A stretch of 44,552 bases of DNA, taken from positions 85,557 to 130,108 of the forward strand of contig JADLDY010000031.1 of assembly GCA_020846435.1 (NCBI GenBank). The letters run 5' to 3'. The notes beneath the pieces were generated by a model. That model was not told the origin of the DNA. It saw only the letters and a program-made list of their open reading frames with translations, and did not search any database. This document shows, piece after piece, positions 23,383 through 31,949 of this stretch (its first letter is position 1; each line of letters opens with the position of its first letter). The position numbers and the translations under genes were made by a program. The DNA comes from Deltaproteobacteria bacterium (GTDB taxonomy: Bacteria > Desulfobacterota > GWC2-55-46).

Positions 23383-24057
23383 TTATTTTTTCAGTAATTC
23401 GCCTAAGTGTAATTCGCTTGGATATTTAAAGATTGGTTCAATTTTAAATGGCAGGTCATCATTTTTATCGTCTGTGCGTGTTAGCATCCCTCCCCACCCT
23501 TCTGGAGTTCGAATCTTACTAAATCCAACTCCTTGACCCTCAGAATCATATAGCTTTGCTTGAAATTGTATTCTATCTTCAACCAGTTTGACTTGTAAAA
23601 CAATATCACCTTGACTATCTTTTACCTCTAAAGCATTTGGGGAGTAGTTGCGGTCCCAAGAACCGCTTGGGTTCACCTTCCATTCGTTTTTTACAATCTC
23701 TGCAATAACCTTTCCAGTCTTATCGCGTATGACAATCGATATTTTTATATGACCATCTTCTGTAACGACAGTCAAGTCAGTATCTTCAAAAATTTTGAAA
23801 AGGGGTTGACCTGGTTTACCAGCGAATTTTAAAATGCTCCCAGAATCTCCAAATTCAAGTTGAGGAAAAATTTGCTGATGTGCAGATAGTTTTAATTTTG
23901 TCTCGGGTTCAAGCTTGCCAACATAGGCTTGTTTTTCACCTTTTTCTTGTTCAATCCTCTGATTGAAAAAATAATGTCCGAAAGTGCCGAAAGCTACAAA
24001 GATCGCACCAATAAAAATTACAATATTGCTGATTGTTACAAATGTCAGATTAGTCAT
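23383..24057 (-). CDS. hypothetical membrane-anchored protein, AT-rich
   Basis: 224 residues. One N-terminal membrane helix (FVTISNIVIFIGAIFVAFGTFGHYFF), then a short charged helix (NQRIEQEKGEKQAYVGKL) and a beta-rich soluble domain with the segment WKVNPSGSWDRNYSPNALEV and QGDIVLQVKLVEDRIQFQAKLYD. I do not recognise the family; N-in membrane anchor with a beta domain outside or inside is all that can be said. Base composition is strikingly AT-rich compared with every neighbour (roughly mid-30s % G+C by eye), and codon choice follows, so recent transfer is likely. No good RBS upstream of the ATG at 24057. A hairpin (AGGAGCAA/TTGCTCCT, 24078-24104) precedes it. Confidence 0.75.
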   Translation of the reverse strand: MTNLTFVTISNIVIFIGAIFVAFGTFGHYFFNQRIEQEKGEKQAYVGKLEPETKLKLSAHQQIFPQLEFGDSGSILKFAGKPGQPLFKIFEDTDLTVVTEDGHIKISIVIRDKTGKVIAEIVKNEWKVNPSGSWDRNYSPNALEVKDSQGDIVLQVKLVEDRIQFQAKLYDSEGQGVGFSKIRTPEGWGGMLTRTDDKNDDLPFKIEPIFKYPSELHLGELLKK

Positions 24058-24131
24058 AATATGCGAGGTTTCTTTCTAGGAGCAAGTTCTTCGTCTTTGC
24101 TCCTATTAGTGATGAACTAATTAGAGTTTCT

Positions 24132-24467
24132 TCAAATAAATCTGTTCAGGACGATGCTGAGGACGCTTATGACGATGGCGCCAAGGAGGGCCGGGAAAAA
24201 GCCAGCCACGACGAAGCCTGTGATTGCGTAGCCGACGAACCAGAGTATGATTGCGTTGAGTATGAAGGTGAAGAGGCCGAGCGTGAGTATGTTTATCGGC
24301 AGCGTCAGGATCAGGAGGACGGGCTTCGCCAGGAGGTTCATGACCCCGAGGAGAAGGGCCGCCTTTATGGCCGGGCCATAGCCGTCGACCGTGACCCCCG
24401 GGACGAGGTACGAGGCGAGGAATATGCCTGCCGTAAGGACTATGAGTCTGAGAAGGATAGTGAGCAT
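24132..24467 (-). CDS. phage holin family 4-type membrane protein (YvlD-like)
   Basis: 111 residues with four membrane helices and the family signatures LAKPVLLILTLPINILTLGLF and NAIILWFVG. This widespread chromosomal family (Pfam Phage_holin_4_2, YvlD) is named after phage holins but is usually a stand-alone membrane protein of unknown role. Nine bases downstream of the inositol monophosphatase stop, so probably in one operon with it. Confidence 0.88.
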   Translation of the reverse strand: MLTILLRLIVLTAGIFLASYLVPGVTVDGYGPAIKAALLLGVMNLLAKPVLLILTLPINILTLGLFTFILNAIILWFVGYAITGFVVAGFFPALLGAIVISVLSIVLNRFI

Positions 24468-24476
24468 GTATTTGAT

Positions 24477-25253
24477 TTACCTTCTGGAAAGTATTCGCGT
24501 CATCTCTTCATGTATGAGGCTGTTTGACGCGAGGCATTCTTTGCCGTATATCGAAAAAGGGCCGCCTGAGAAGCCGGTTATCTTCCCGCCTGACTCGCTC
24601 ACGATGAGGGAGCCAGCCGCGACATCCCAGGGCTTGAGCTTCATCTCCCAGTACCCGTCAAAACGGCCTGAGGCTATGTAGCACAGGTCGAGGGCGGCCG
24701 AGCCCGCCCTTCTTATGGCCTGCGCCCTGAGCGAGAACTCCGAGAAAAAATCGAGGTTATTGTCCGCTGACGACCTGAGGTCGTACGGGAAGCCGGTCGC
24801 AAGCAGGCTTTTGCCAAGTTCGCCTATCGCTGAGACCGCTATCTTCTTTCCGTTGAGCGTCGCGCCTTTTCCTTTTTCAGCCGTGAAGAGCTCGTCCATC
24901 ATCGGGTCGTAGACAACTCCGAAGACTACCTCTCCTGATATCTCCAAGCCGATAGAGACGCAAAAGAACGGGAAGCCGTGTGAGTAGTTGGTCGTCCCGT
25001 CGAGCGGGTCTATTATCCATTTAAATGGAGAGTCCTGCTTGAGTTCAGGGCTCTCCTCGGCGAGTATGCCGTGGCTTGGGAAGGCCTTTTTGATTGCGTC
25101 GATTATGAGCGCTTCGGATTTTCTGTCGACATCAGTTACGATGTCGACGGCTCCCTTGAATTCTATTGAGCCTATCCTGCCGACGTTGTCCTTTAAAAGG
25201 GCGCCGGCTTTCCGGGCCGTATCAATGGCGAATTCCTGTATGCCTTTTTCCAT
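24477..25253 (-). CDS. suhB: inositol monophosphatase family protein (SuhB-like)
   Basis: 258 residues. Metal-binding motifs of the lithium-sensitive phosphatase superfamily are intact: GILAEESPE (Glu), WIIDPLDGTTNYSHG (motif A), and KPWDVAAGSLIVSESGG (motif B), with TDVDRKSEAL before them. Dephosphorylates myo-inositol-1-phosphate or other small sugar phosphates in the cytoplasm; SuhB in E. coli also joins antitermination complexes. Substrate not decided by sequence. Confidence 0.9.
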   Translation of the reverse strand: MEKGIQEFAIDTARKAGALLKDNVGRIGSIEFKGAVDIVTDVDRKSEALIIDAIKKAFPSHGILAEESPELKQDSPFKWIIDPLDGTTNYSHGFPFFCVSIGLEISGEVVFGVVYDPMMDELFTAEKGKGATLNGKKIAVSAIGELGKSLLATGFPYDLRSSADNNLDFFSEFSLRAQAIRRAGSAALDLCYIASGRFDGYWEMKLKPWDVAAGSLIVSESGGKITGFSGGPFSIYGKECLASNSLIHEEMTRILSRR

Positions 25254-25380
25254 CAGGTCAAAAGCCCTTTAAAGTTCTGTGGAGCGCGGTTTATCGCCGA
25301 GGCGCTCATGTTAACCGATTACGCCGGCGAGGGCCAGATAAAAACCTTGAAAAGAGAGTTGGAAAGGCCGGAAAATCCAA

Positions 25381-25402
25381 AGCCCGGGTCGCCCCGGGCC
25401 TT
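25381..25402 (-). terminator. possible terminator of the FmdB-like gene
   Basis: GCCCGGG/CCCGGGC stem at 25382-25400, followed on the minus strand by TTTGGATTTT. The tail is interrupted, so activity is uncertain. Confidence 0.45.
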
Positions 25403-25436
25403 AAAAAAAGAGTCTGATTTTTATCCGGGCCTGTCT

Positions 25437-25691
25437 TCAGCAGTTGGGGCAGGAAGCGCAACCCGGCGGGGTATCTTTTTTGTCTTTCTTGTCCTTTTTG
25501 GCGTTCGACGAGCTGCCTGAGTAGTCGTCCTTGTACCAGCCGGAGCCCTTGAGATGGAAAGAGGACGAGGAGATCTTCTTTTCCACCGGCCCGTTGCAGT
25601 GCTCGCATTTGCTGACCGGCTTGTCCGAGAACTTCTGGAGAACCTCGAACTCCTTGCCGCATTTCGTGCATATATATTCGTAAATAGGCAT
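25437..25691 (-). CDS. FmdB family zinc-ribbon protein
   Basis: 84 residues from ATG 25691 (GGGAGGTA upstream; the frame extends eight codons further without an RBS). The family start MPIYEYICTKCGKEFEVLQ is exact, with a second C-x2-C in SKCEHCNGPVEKK, together forming one zinc ribbon. A Ser/Lys-rich linker follows (SSSNAKKDKKDKKD) and a third Cys cluster at the C-terminus (GCASCPNC). FmdB-like proteins are small putative regulators of unknown target. Confidence 0.9.
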   Translation of the reverse strand: MPIYEYICTKCGKEFEVLQKFSDKPVSKCEHCNGPVEKKISSSSFHLKGSGWYKDDYSGSSSNAKKDKKDKKDTPPGCASCPNC

Positions 25692-25806
25692 TGCGTACCT
25701 CCCGTTATTTTCCACTTATATTGTAGGTACATGGGGTTCTGTTGTCAATTTTAAAGTGAGCAGGACCCCTTTGGCGCGAGACAGGGGCTGGCTAAGGTGC
25801 TGATTT

Positions 25807-25817
25807 TATGGTAAAAT
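25807..25817 (+). promoter_or_regulatory. extended -10 upstream of the MFS gene
   Basis: TATGGTAAAAT matches an extended -10 (TGnTAtAAT, one mismatch); no clear -35. A small hairpin GTGAC/GTCAC (about 25852-25868) lies in the leader. The 215-base gap 25692-25906 holds nothing else I can support. Confidence 0.45.
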
Positions 25818-25906
25818 ATTAGAAATTACGTGTCCTGCCCCTTCTTCGCTGTGACGTTTTTTGTCACTGCAACTGATATTGCCGCGTTGTATCATCGTTG
25901 AAAGAT

Positions 25907-27217
25907 ATGAGCCCAGAGGAATCAAAAAAAGAGCAAAGCCTCCGATACTCCATCAGGGACGGGGTATTCGTGAGCATGATGAACGGGTTTACCCTCGACT
26001 ACTTCACTCCGTTCCTCATCCTCCTGGGCGGCACCATGAAGCACGTCGGCATATTGAGCGCCCTTCCGAACCTCTTCGCCTCCTTTGTACAGCTCAAGAG
26101 CCCTGACATAACCGACAGGCTCCTCTCAAGGAAAAAGGTCGTGAGCCTGTGCATCCTCTTTCAGGCCGTGATGCTCCCGCCGATGGTCCTGAGCTGGTTC
26201 CTCGAATGGAGGGTCGGCGTATTCATCGCCATTGTCACCCTCTTTACCGTCGCGGGAGCCGTCCTGATGCCCGCGTGGGGCTCTCTCATGGCCGATCTTG
26301 TAAAGGAAGAGCAGAGGGGGGAGTACTTCGGCTGGAGGAGCAAGACCCTCGGCATAATAAGCGTGCTGGCGACCTTCGCGGCCGGGTTCATCCTGCACAG
26401 GGCAGAGAAGTCGAGCGCCATGCTCGGTTTCGCCATAATCTTCGGGCTCGCCTTTGTCTTCAGGCTCGTCTCCTGGCGCTACATGAACAAGATGCACGAG
26501 CCTCCGATGGTAAAAAAAGAGGGCGACTACTTTTCTCTGCGCGACTTTGTCTCGCGCTACCGGACGAGCAACTTCGTGAGGTTCGTGGTCTTCGTCTCGC
26601 TCCTCAAGTTCACGGTCTACATCGCCTCTCCGTTCTTCGCGGTCCTGATGCTAAAAGACTTAGGCTTCGGTTACATGGCCTTCACCATGGTCACTCTGGC
26701 GGCGACCATCTCGGCCATAGTCAGCATAAGGCGCTGGGGGAGGCACGCCGACAGGGTGGGAAACCTCAAGGTGGCGCGCTCCACCTCGATGCTGGTCGCC
26801 CTCATCCCCATGTTCTGGCTGGTGAACCAGAACCCGGTCTACCTCTTTTTCGTTCAGTTGTTTTCCGGCTTTGCCTGGGCTGGCTTCAACCTTTCGGCCT
26901 CGAACTTCGTCTTTGACGCGTCGAGCCCGGGCAAGAGGGCGAGGTGCATAGCCTACTTCAACTTCTTCAGCGGCATTGCCATGAGCCTCGGCGCGCTCGC
27001 CGGAGGGTGGCTCGCCATGAACCTTCCAGCCGGTTTTCTGGCATCGAGCGCGATGAACCTCATCCTCATCTCCGCTGTCCTGAGGCTCATAATGTCCTGG
27101 CTGCTGCCTTTCAACCTCAAGGAGGTGCGCGAGGTCGACCCAGTGAGGACGCACGAGCTCTTCTGGTCGATGCTCCGGTTCAAGCCGGTCTTTGTAAAGG
27201 GTGGAGAGGGTAAGTAG
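25907..27217 (+). CDS. major facilitator superfamily transporter
   Basis: 436 residues with twelve predicted membrane helices. The loop 2-3 motif-A equivalent reads SPDITDRLLSRKKV, and the central pseudo-repeat IRRWGRHADRVGNLKVA marks the second half. N-terminus is charged (SPEESKKEQSLRYSIRDG). The subfamily (with RRGEYFGWRSK-like EQRGEYFGWRSKTLG after helix 4) is common in anaerobic and environmental bacteria; substrate unknown. ATG at 25907 chosen over the TTG nine bases earlier. Convergent with the U32 gene with only 12 bases between, and no terminator. Confidence 0.85.
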   Translation: MSPEESKKEQSLRYSIRDGVFVSMMNGFTLDYFTPFLILLGGTMKHVGILSALPNLFASFVQLKSPDITDRLLSRKKVVSLCILFQAVMLPPMVLSWFLEWRVGVFIAIVTLFTVAGAVLMPAWGSLMADLVKEEQRGEYFGWRSKTLGIISVLATFAAGFILHRAEKSSAMLGFAIIFGLAFVFRLVSWRYMNKMHEPPMVKKEGDYFSLRDFVSRYRTSNFVRFVVFVSLLKFTVYIASPFFAVLMLKDLGFGYMAFTMVTLAATISAIVSIRRWGRHADRVGNLKVARSTSMLVALIPMFWLVNQNPVYLFFVQLFSGFAWAGFNLSASNFVFDASSPGKRARCIAYFNFFSGIAMSLGALAGGWLAMNLPAGFLASSAMNLILISAVLRLIMSWLLPFNLKEVREVDPVRTHELFWSMLRFKPVFVKGGEGK

Positions 27218-27229
27218 GCTCTGGCAGGG

Positions 27230-28234
27230 TTACTTCACGAGGTATGAGCCGAGCGTCTCGCTCGTGCCCTCGAAGGTCGCGACAGTCTTCGCGCTCCATT
27301 CCGGGCGCACCCGGTAGGCTTTCATGTCGGCGCAGCACGAGTCAACGGCGCCCCTCAGGACTCCTGTCATAGCCGCTACATAGGTCTTTGTCCTCTGGCG
27401 GCCCTCGATTTTGAGCGCCGCGACCCCGGCGTCGACGAGGGCCGGGAGTATCTGGAGGACGTTCAATGACTCCGGGTCCTCGAAGACATAGGCGTATTCC
27501 CCGTCAGGCTTGGTGTAGCGCCCCTTGCAGCAGGTAGGGTAGGGCGACGACTCGTTCCTGCCGAGCCTGTTGAGAGTCATGTTGTTGAGGGTTATCGACA
27601 TGCCGCCGGAGGGGTCTGATATGAACCTGACGAACCTCGACGGTGAGCACGCGCCCTCGGTGTTTGTCGAGGCCCCTGTGACGTAGGACGAAAGGTAGCA
27701 TCTGCCCTCGACGTTTATGCAAAGGCCGCCGAGCGCGAAGACCTCTATCTCGACGTCGGTATGCTCCCTGAGGCGTTTTATCTCTTCTACCGTCACCACC
27801 CTCGGAAGTACGACTCTTTTTATCCCGAAGTGCTTCCTGTAAAAGTTTATCGACTCGTAGTTCGACGAGCTTGCCTGCGTTGAAAGGTGCAAATTCGCGT
27901 CAGGGTATTTTTTCCTGGCGTAATCCAGCACGCCGATGTTGGCGATTATGACGGCGTCGGCTTTGAGCTCGATTGCCGTGTCAACGGCCTTCTGCCATTT
28001 CGGAAAGGCATCTGCCTGCGGGAAGGTGTTGATGGCGACGAAGAACTTTTTTCCCCTGGAGCGGACATATTTTATCCCGTCCTCGAGCTCTTCTGTCGTG
28101 AAGTTCAGTCCCTCGAAGTTCCTGGCGTTGGTCGAGTCGCTGAAACCCAGATAGACAGCGTCAGCGCCGTTGTCGACTGCGGCTTTCAGGGAGGCGAGGT
28201 TCCCGGCCGGGGCTATTACTTCGGGTTTTCTCAT
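27230..28234 (-). CDS. peptidase U32 family protein, UbiU-like
   Basis: 334 residues, the length of UbiU (about 331). U32 signature: APAGNLASLKAAVDNGADAVYLG at the N-terminus. The Cys arrangement GGLCINVEGRCYLSSYVTG, GACSPS and PTCCKGRY corresponds to the four [4Fe-4S] ligands of UbiU. In E. coli, UbiU with UbiV performs oxygen-independent hydroxylation in ubiquinone synthesis; other U32 proteins hydroxylate RNA (RlhA, TrhP). No ubiV or ubiT neighbour is present, so role is open. Cytoplasmic, no signal peptide. Confidence 0.82.
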   Translation of the reverse strand: MRKPEVIAPAGNLASLKAAVDNGADAVYLGFSDSTNARNFEGLNFTTEELEDGIKYVRSRGKKFFVAINTFPQADAFPKWQKAVDTAIELKADAVIIANIGVLDYARKKYPDANLHLSTQASSSNYESINFYRKHFGIKRVVLPRVVTVEEIKRLREHTDVEIEVFALGGLCINVEGRCYLSSYVTGASTNTEGACSPSRFVRFISDPSGGMSITLNNMTLNRLGRNESSPYPTCCKGRYTKPDGEYAYVFEDPESLNVLQILPALVDAGVAALKIEGRQRTKTYVAAMTGVLRGAVDSCCADMKAYRVRPEWSAKTVATFEGTSETLGSYLVK

Positions 28235-28282
28235 GGGTATAAATATACAATTTTAAAGGGGGCATAGTCAACCAGCCGGTGC

Positions 28283-31228
28283 TTAAGGCCTGTTGAGGAG
28301 CATCGGCTCTATGAGGGCCGCCTTCTGCGGCCTGCTGAAAAGGAAGCCCTGGGCTGATCCGCAGCCCAGGTCGTTTAAAATGGCGAGCTGCTCTTCGGTC
28401 TCGATGCCTTCGGCCACGACGTCGAGCCCCAGACTGTTGGCTATGGCTATTATGCCCATGGCCATTGACAGGCTGCTCGAGTCGGTCGCGATGTCGCGGA
28501 TGAACGAGCGGTCGATTTTCAGCGTGTCTATGGGCAGCTCCTTCAAATAGCTCAGGGAAGAGTAGCCTGTGCCGAAGTCGTCGATATAGACCAGAAGGCC
28601 GAGCTTGCGCACTTCTTTCAAGGTGCCGACGAATATCTCCATGTTGTTCATGAGCTCGCTTTCGGTCACTTCCATCGCGAGCTTCACTGAGCGGGAGCCG
28701 AAGTCAAAGCCGAGGATGCGCTGGAGTCGCTCGAAAAAATCAGGGTGGCGTATCTGCCTCACCGAGACGTTCACGCCGAGCCTCAGGTCCCTTATACCGC
28801 GCTTCTCCCACTCGAGGGCCTGCGCAACGGCTGTTTTCAATACCCATTCGCCAATGGGCACAATAAGGCCCGTCTCCTCGGCCACTGGGATGAACTTGTC
28901 GGGCGGCACGTGGCCGAGCTTGGCGTTAGTCCACCTTAGAAGGGCCTCGACGCCTGTGACCGAGCGGTCTTCGCAGTTGACTATCGGCTGGTAGAAGAGC
29001 TCGAATTCCTTCTTCTCGAGCGCGTGTCTCAGCTCCTGGGCTATCCTTCTCCTTTCCCTGGCCCTGAGGTTAATCTCCTGCGAGTAGTACTGGGCGCTTC
29101 CGGCACTGGAGGCGTCAGTCGCGTGCATGGCGAGCTCGGTGTTCCTCATCAGGTCCTGCGTGGAAGCGCCGTCGTCAGGGTATATGGCGATGCCTGAGTA
29201 GACTTTTATGAAGATATCCTCGCCATTGATGGTCACTGACGCCGGCAGGTCGCCCATCATCTTTTCCACGACCATGACAGCGTCCTCCCTGCTGGCCAAA
29301 TCCAGGAGTATGACGCCGAAGTTGTCGTTGCCGAGCCGGGCGACAGTGTCGCCCTCCCTTACAGAGGCCGCCAGATAATTGGCAAGTTTTTTCAGGACCT
29401 CGTCGCCCGCCCTGTGGCCGAGCGTGTCGTTTATGCCGCTGAAGTCCTCTATGTCGAGCATGGCGACCGCGACGACCCTCTGGTTGTACTTGGCGCGCAG
29501 CAATCCCTGGTTCAGGTGGTCTTCGAAGACCCACCTGTTGACGAGCCCGGTGAGCATGTCGTATCTGGAGAGGTAGTCTAGGAGCTTTTCCTTTTCTATG
29601 TTTTCGAGTCCCAAAGAGGTGTTGGCCGCGAGGTCGAGGAGGAGCTTGAGTTCGTCCCTGTCCCTGAAGCAGCCCTGCTCGGTTGAATAAAGGGCGAGCG
29701 CGCCGACGCTCTTCTCCCCTATCCTGAGCGGAAAGGCTGCGGCAGACCCGTAGCCGTATTCGTCGATGAGGTCTCTGAGGGGGGCAGTACTCTCGTCGTG
29801 TTCAAAGTCGCCGGCTATTATTTCCCTGTTCTCCCTGAATGCCCTGAGGGCAAGGGGGACCGCCTCCCTGTCGAGCGCAGAGCGCTCCATGAGCCTGTCT
29901 ATGTACCTCTTGTCCTTCCCGGCCCAGGCCGTTGGTACAAGCTTTCCCGTGCCGTCGTCGAGGGCCGCCCACGCGAGCGAAAAACAGCCGTGCTCGACGG
30001 CTATGCGGCAGGCCTCCTTCAGGAGCCCGTCTTTTTCCAGGCCGCGTATTATCGCCCCGTTTATCGCGCTCAGGACGGCGTATATCCTGTTGAGGCGGGT
30101 AAAGCGCGCGAGGTTTCGCTCCGCGTCCTCCTCGCGCTCTTCGAGGGAGTCGGCCATCTCGTTGAGGCTCACGGCCAGAGAGTTGAACTCGGCGCTGCCC
30201 ATGTCGGGCAGCGCCCTGGCCCCGCGTTTGCCAGCGCCGAGCTCCTCTGTCACGACGATGAGCTTCTGTACGCTCTTCATTATGAGTTTTTCCGAGGCAA
30301 GGAACGCGACAAGGAGGACGACGGTTATTATGAGGACCGTCGTCAGAAGGTTCCTCGCCAGAAGCGTGTCGGCTTTGGAGTAGACTACCGAGGCGGGTAT
30401 GCCGGATATGACGAAGATGCTGCTGTCGCGCGAGAGGTGGAACCTGATGAAGGCGTAGACGCGCAGAGTCATGTCCGCGCCGACGAGGCTGGCGTACCCC
30501 TCGGCCTCACCGCTCTCAAGGAGAGAGGCGAGCTCCGAGTCCTTAAGGCTGCTGCCTATCCATTTTTTATCATAAGGGTACCTGGCGAGCACCGTTCCAG
30601 CGCTGTCCGCGATTATGATGAACTGCCCCTGCTGGGTCGGAAGCGAGGAGAGTTTTTTGTCGAGCACGGTTATGGGGAGGGCCGCGAATAGAACGCCTTT
30701 TAGAGAGCCACTCTCGATGACCGGGTATCCGAAGTTGATGGTCGCCACTCCCGTGATCGCCCCTATCTGATAGTCTCCCATGGAGAATTTAAGGGTCTTG
30801 GCCGCCCGCTTGAAATACGGCCTGCCCCCAGCATAGACAGGGGCCTTGAATGGAACGGCGCTTGCCAGGACCATCCCGTCAGGGCTTATGAAGCCGATGT
30901 TCGAGTAGGCGGTCTGCCTGTTGAGGAGTTCGTTGAAGAGCGCGGTCATGGCAGCCGTGTCTTCCACGTTTACAGTGTGGGCGAGCACTGAAAGAAGGGT
31001 CTTCGTGTCCTGCACGAGGCCCGCGTGGTCGGTCGAGACCCTGCGGACCGCCGCGAGGGCTTCGTTCCTGGCCTCGGCCGATTCATGGCGGCGCTGTTCG
31101 ATGTTGTTGTAGACGATGAGGGTGAGGGCCGGCAGGGAGGCCAGCAGCACGAGGGCTATGAGGCGCGCCCTCAGCGTTGAAAGCAGCCTCCTTGGCGGCC
31201 TGAGGCGCTTTTGTGCGGTCTTTTCCAT
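28283..31228 (-). CDS. membrane sensor with Cache, HAMP, GAF, degenerate GGDEF and EAL domains (c-di-GMP phosphodiesterase)
   Basis: 981 residues from ATG 31228 (a GTG four codons upstream is possible). Layout: TM helix (ARLIALVLLASLPALTLIVYN), periplasmic Cache-type sensor (about 45-285), second TM (LLTTVLIITVVLLVAFLASE), HAMP-like linker, GAF domain (about 395-545), GGDEF domain, EAL domain. The GGDEF signature is RLGNDNF, with Asn at two positions including the catalytic Glu, so the cyclase is probably dead. EAL residues are intact: EALLRW, NVSVRQI, EVTESELM, DDFGTGYSSLSYL, LKIDRSFI, AEGIETEEQL, QGFLFSRP. It should hydrolyse c-di-GMP in response to periplasmic and cytoplasmic ligands. Monocistronic. 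Confidence 0.9.
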   Translation of the reverse strand: MEKTAQKRLRPPRRLLSTLRARLIALVLLASLPALTLIVYNNIEQRRHESAEARNEALAAVRRVSTDHAGLVQDTKTLLSVLAHTVNVEDTAAMTALFNELLNRQTAYSNIGFISPDGMVLASAVPFKAPVYAGGRPYFKRAAKTLKFSMGDYQIGAITGVATINFGYPVIESGSLKGVLFAALPITVLDKKLSSLPTQQGQFIIIADSAGTVLARYPYDKKWIGSSLKDSELASLLESGEAEGYASLVGADMTLRVYAFIRFHLSRDSSIFVISGIPASVVYSKADTLLARNLLTTVLIITVVLLVAFLASEKLIMKSVQKLIVVTEELGAGKRGARALPDMGSAEFNSLAVSLNEMADSLEEREEDAERNLARFTRLNRIYAVLSAINGAIIRGLEKDGLLKEACRIAVEHGCFSLAWAALDDGTGKLVPTAWAGKDKRYIDRLMERSALDREAVPLALRAFRENREIIAGDFEHDESTAPLRDLIDEYGYGSAAAFPLRIGEKSVGALALYSTEQGCFRDRDELKLLLDLAANTSLGLENIEKEKLLDYLSRYDMLTGLVNRWVFEDHLNQGLLRAKYNQRVVAVAMLDIEDFSGINDTLGHRAGDEVLKKLANYLAASVREGDTVARLGNDNFGVILLDLASREDAVMVVEKMMGDLPASVTINGEDIFIKVYSGIAIYPDDGASTQDLMRNTELAMHATDASSAGSAQYYSQEINLRARERRRIAQELRHALEKKEFELFYQPIVNCEDRSVTGVEALLRWTNAKLGHVPPDKFIPVAEETGLIVPIGEWVLKTAVAQALEWEKRGIRDLRLGVNVSVRQIRHPDFFERLQRILGFDFGSRSVKLAMEVTESELMNNMEIFVGTLKEVRKLGLLVYIDDFGTGYSSLSYLKELPIDTLKIDRSFIRDIATDSSSLSMAMGIIAIANSLGLDVVAEGIETEEQLAILNDLGCGSAQGFLFSRPQKAALIEPMLLNRP

Positions 31229-31240
31229 CGTGCGAATCAC

Positions 31241-31389
31241 CCGTTAAAAAGTGAGCGCGCCCCTCCCTGGCATGCATCGGGCGGAGCGCTTGTTAAGGGG
31301 ATTCGTTCGTGATGGGGGCGTACTGGATGAGGGAACCCCTGTGCGGGGAAGGGAAAAACCGGTCTCCAAGAGCTGGAGCTCTCCGGCCC
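31241..31389 (-). other. spacer between ssb and the EAL-protein gene
   Basis: 149 bases between two minus-strand genes. On the minus strand just after ssb there is CTCCA-GCTCT-TGGAG followed by ACCGGTTTTT, a possible weak terminator (about 31355-31380). No gene seen. Confidence 0.35.
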
Positions 31390-31797
31390 TTAGAACGGCA
31401 CGTCGTCTATGTCGCTCGACGGGATGTTGTCAACCGAGACGTCTGAAGCGGAATGAGCCGCGCCTTCGCCCTTTGCCCCGAGCATCTGCATCGAGTTGGC
31501 GACTATCTCGGTCATGTACTTCTTGTTGCCTTCCTTGTCTTCCCAGTTTCTGGTCTGTATCTTGCCTTCTATGTAGACCTGCTTGCCCTTTGACAGGTAC
31601 TGGCCGCATATCTCGGCAAGCTTGCCGAAGGCCACTATCTTGTGCCACTCGGTCTTGGTCTGCTTCTGGCCGTCCTTTGAGAAGGTTTCGCTCGTGGCCA
31701 GAGAGAAGTTCGCGACCGCCATGCCGCCCGGCGAGTACCTTATCTCGGGGTCGGCTCCGAGGTTGCCGACGAGGATGACTTTGTTGATTCCTGCCAT
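31390..31797 (-). CDS. ssb: single-stranded DNA-binding protein
   Basis: 135 residues. OB-fold start [25 protein letters not shown], core [32 protein letters not shown], followed by a short flexible linker and the acidic tip DIDDVPF used to recruit partners (DIPF in E. coli; here Val replaces Ile). Coats ssDNA during replication and repair. RBS AAAGGAGA; promoter TTGCAA-18-TATAAT upstream. The linker is short compared with E. coli SSB. Confidence 0.95.
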   Translation of the reverse strand: MAGINKVILVGNLGADPEIRYSPGGMAVANFSLATSETFSKDGQKQTKTEWHKIVAFGKLAEICGQYLSKGKQVYIEGKIQTRNWEDKEGNKKYMTEIVANSMQMLGAKGEGAAHSASDVSVDNIPSSDIDDVPF

Positions 31798-31826
31798 TTG
31801 TTGGTCTCCTTTGAGAGTGTCGCTAC

Positions 31827-31856
31827 ATTATATCTGCCTGCGAGTGCGCTTTGCAA
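31827..31856 (-). promoter_or_regulatory. promoter of ssb
   Basis: Minus strand TTGCAA (31851-31856), 18 bases, perfect TATAAT (31827-31832). Confidence 0.7.
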
Positions 31857-31949
31857 GTCCAATCGAGATGTTTTTTGGTGATATTTCATCTCTTTGCGTG
31901 ATATATTCCTCAATTAATCGGTAGAAAAGGAGCTTCAGGGCCGCTAATC

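Noticed and set aside
24132-24467. Phage remnant, suggested by the holin-like gene
   Set aside because: The family is a common chromosomal YvlD-type protein; no other phage gene is near.
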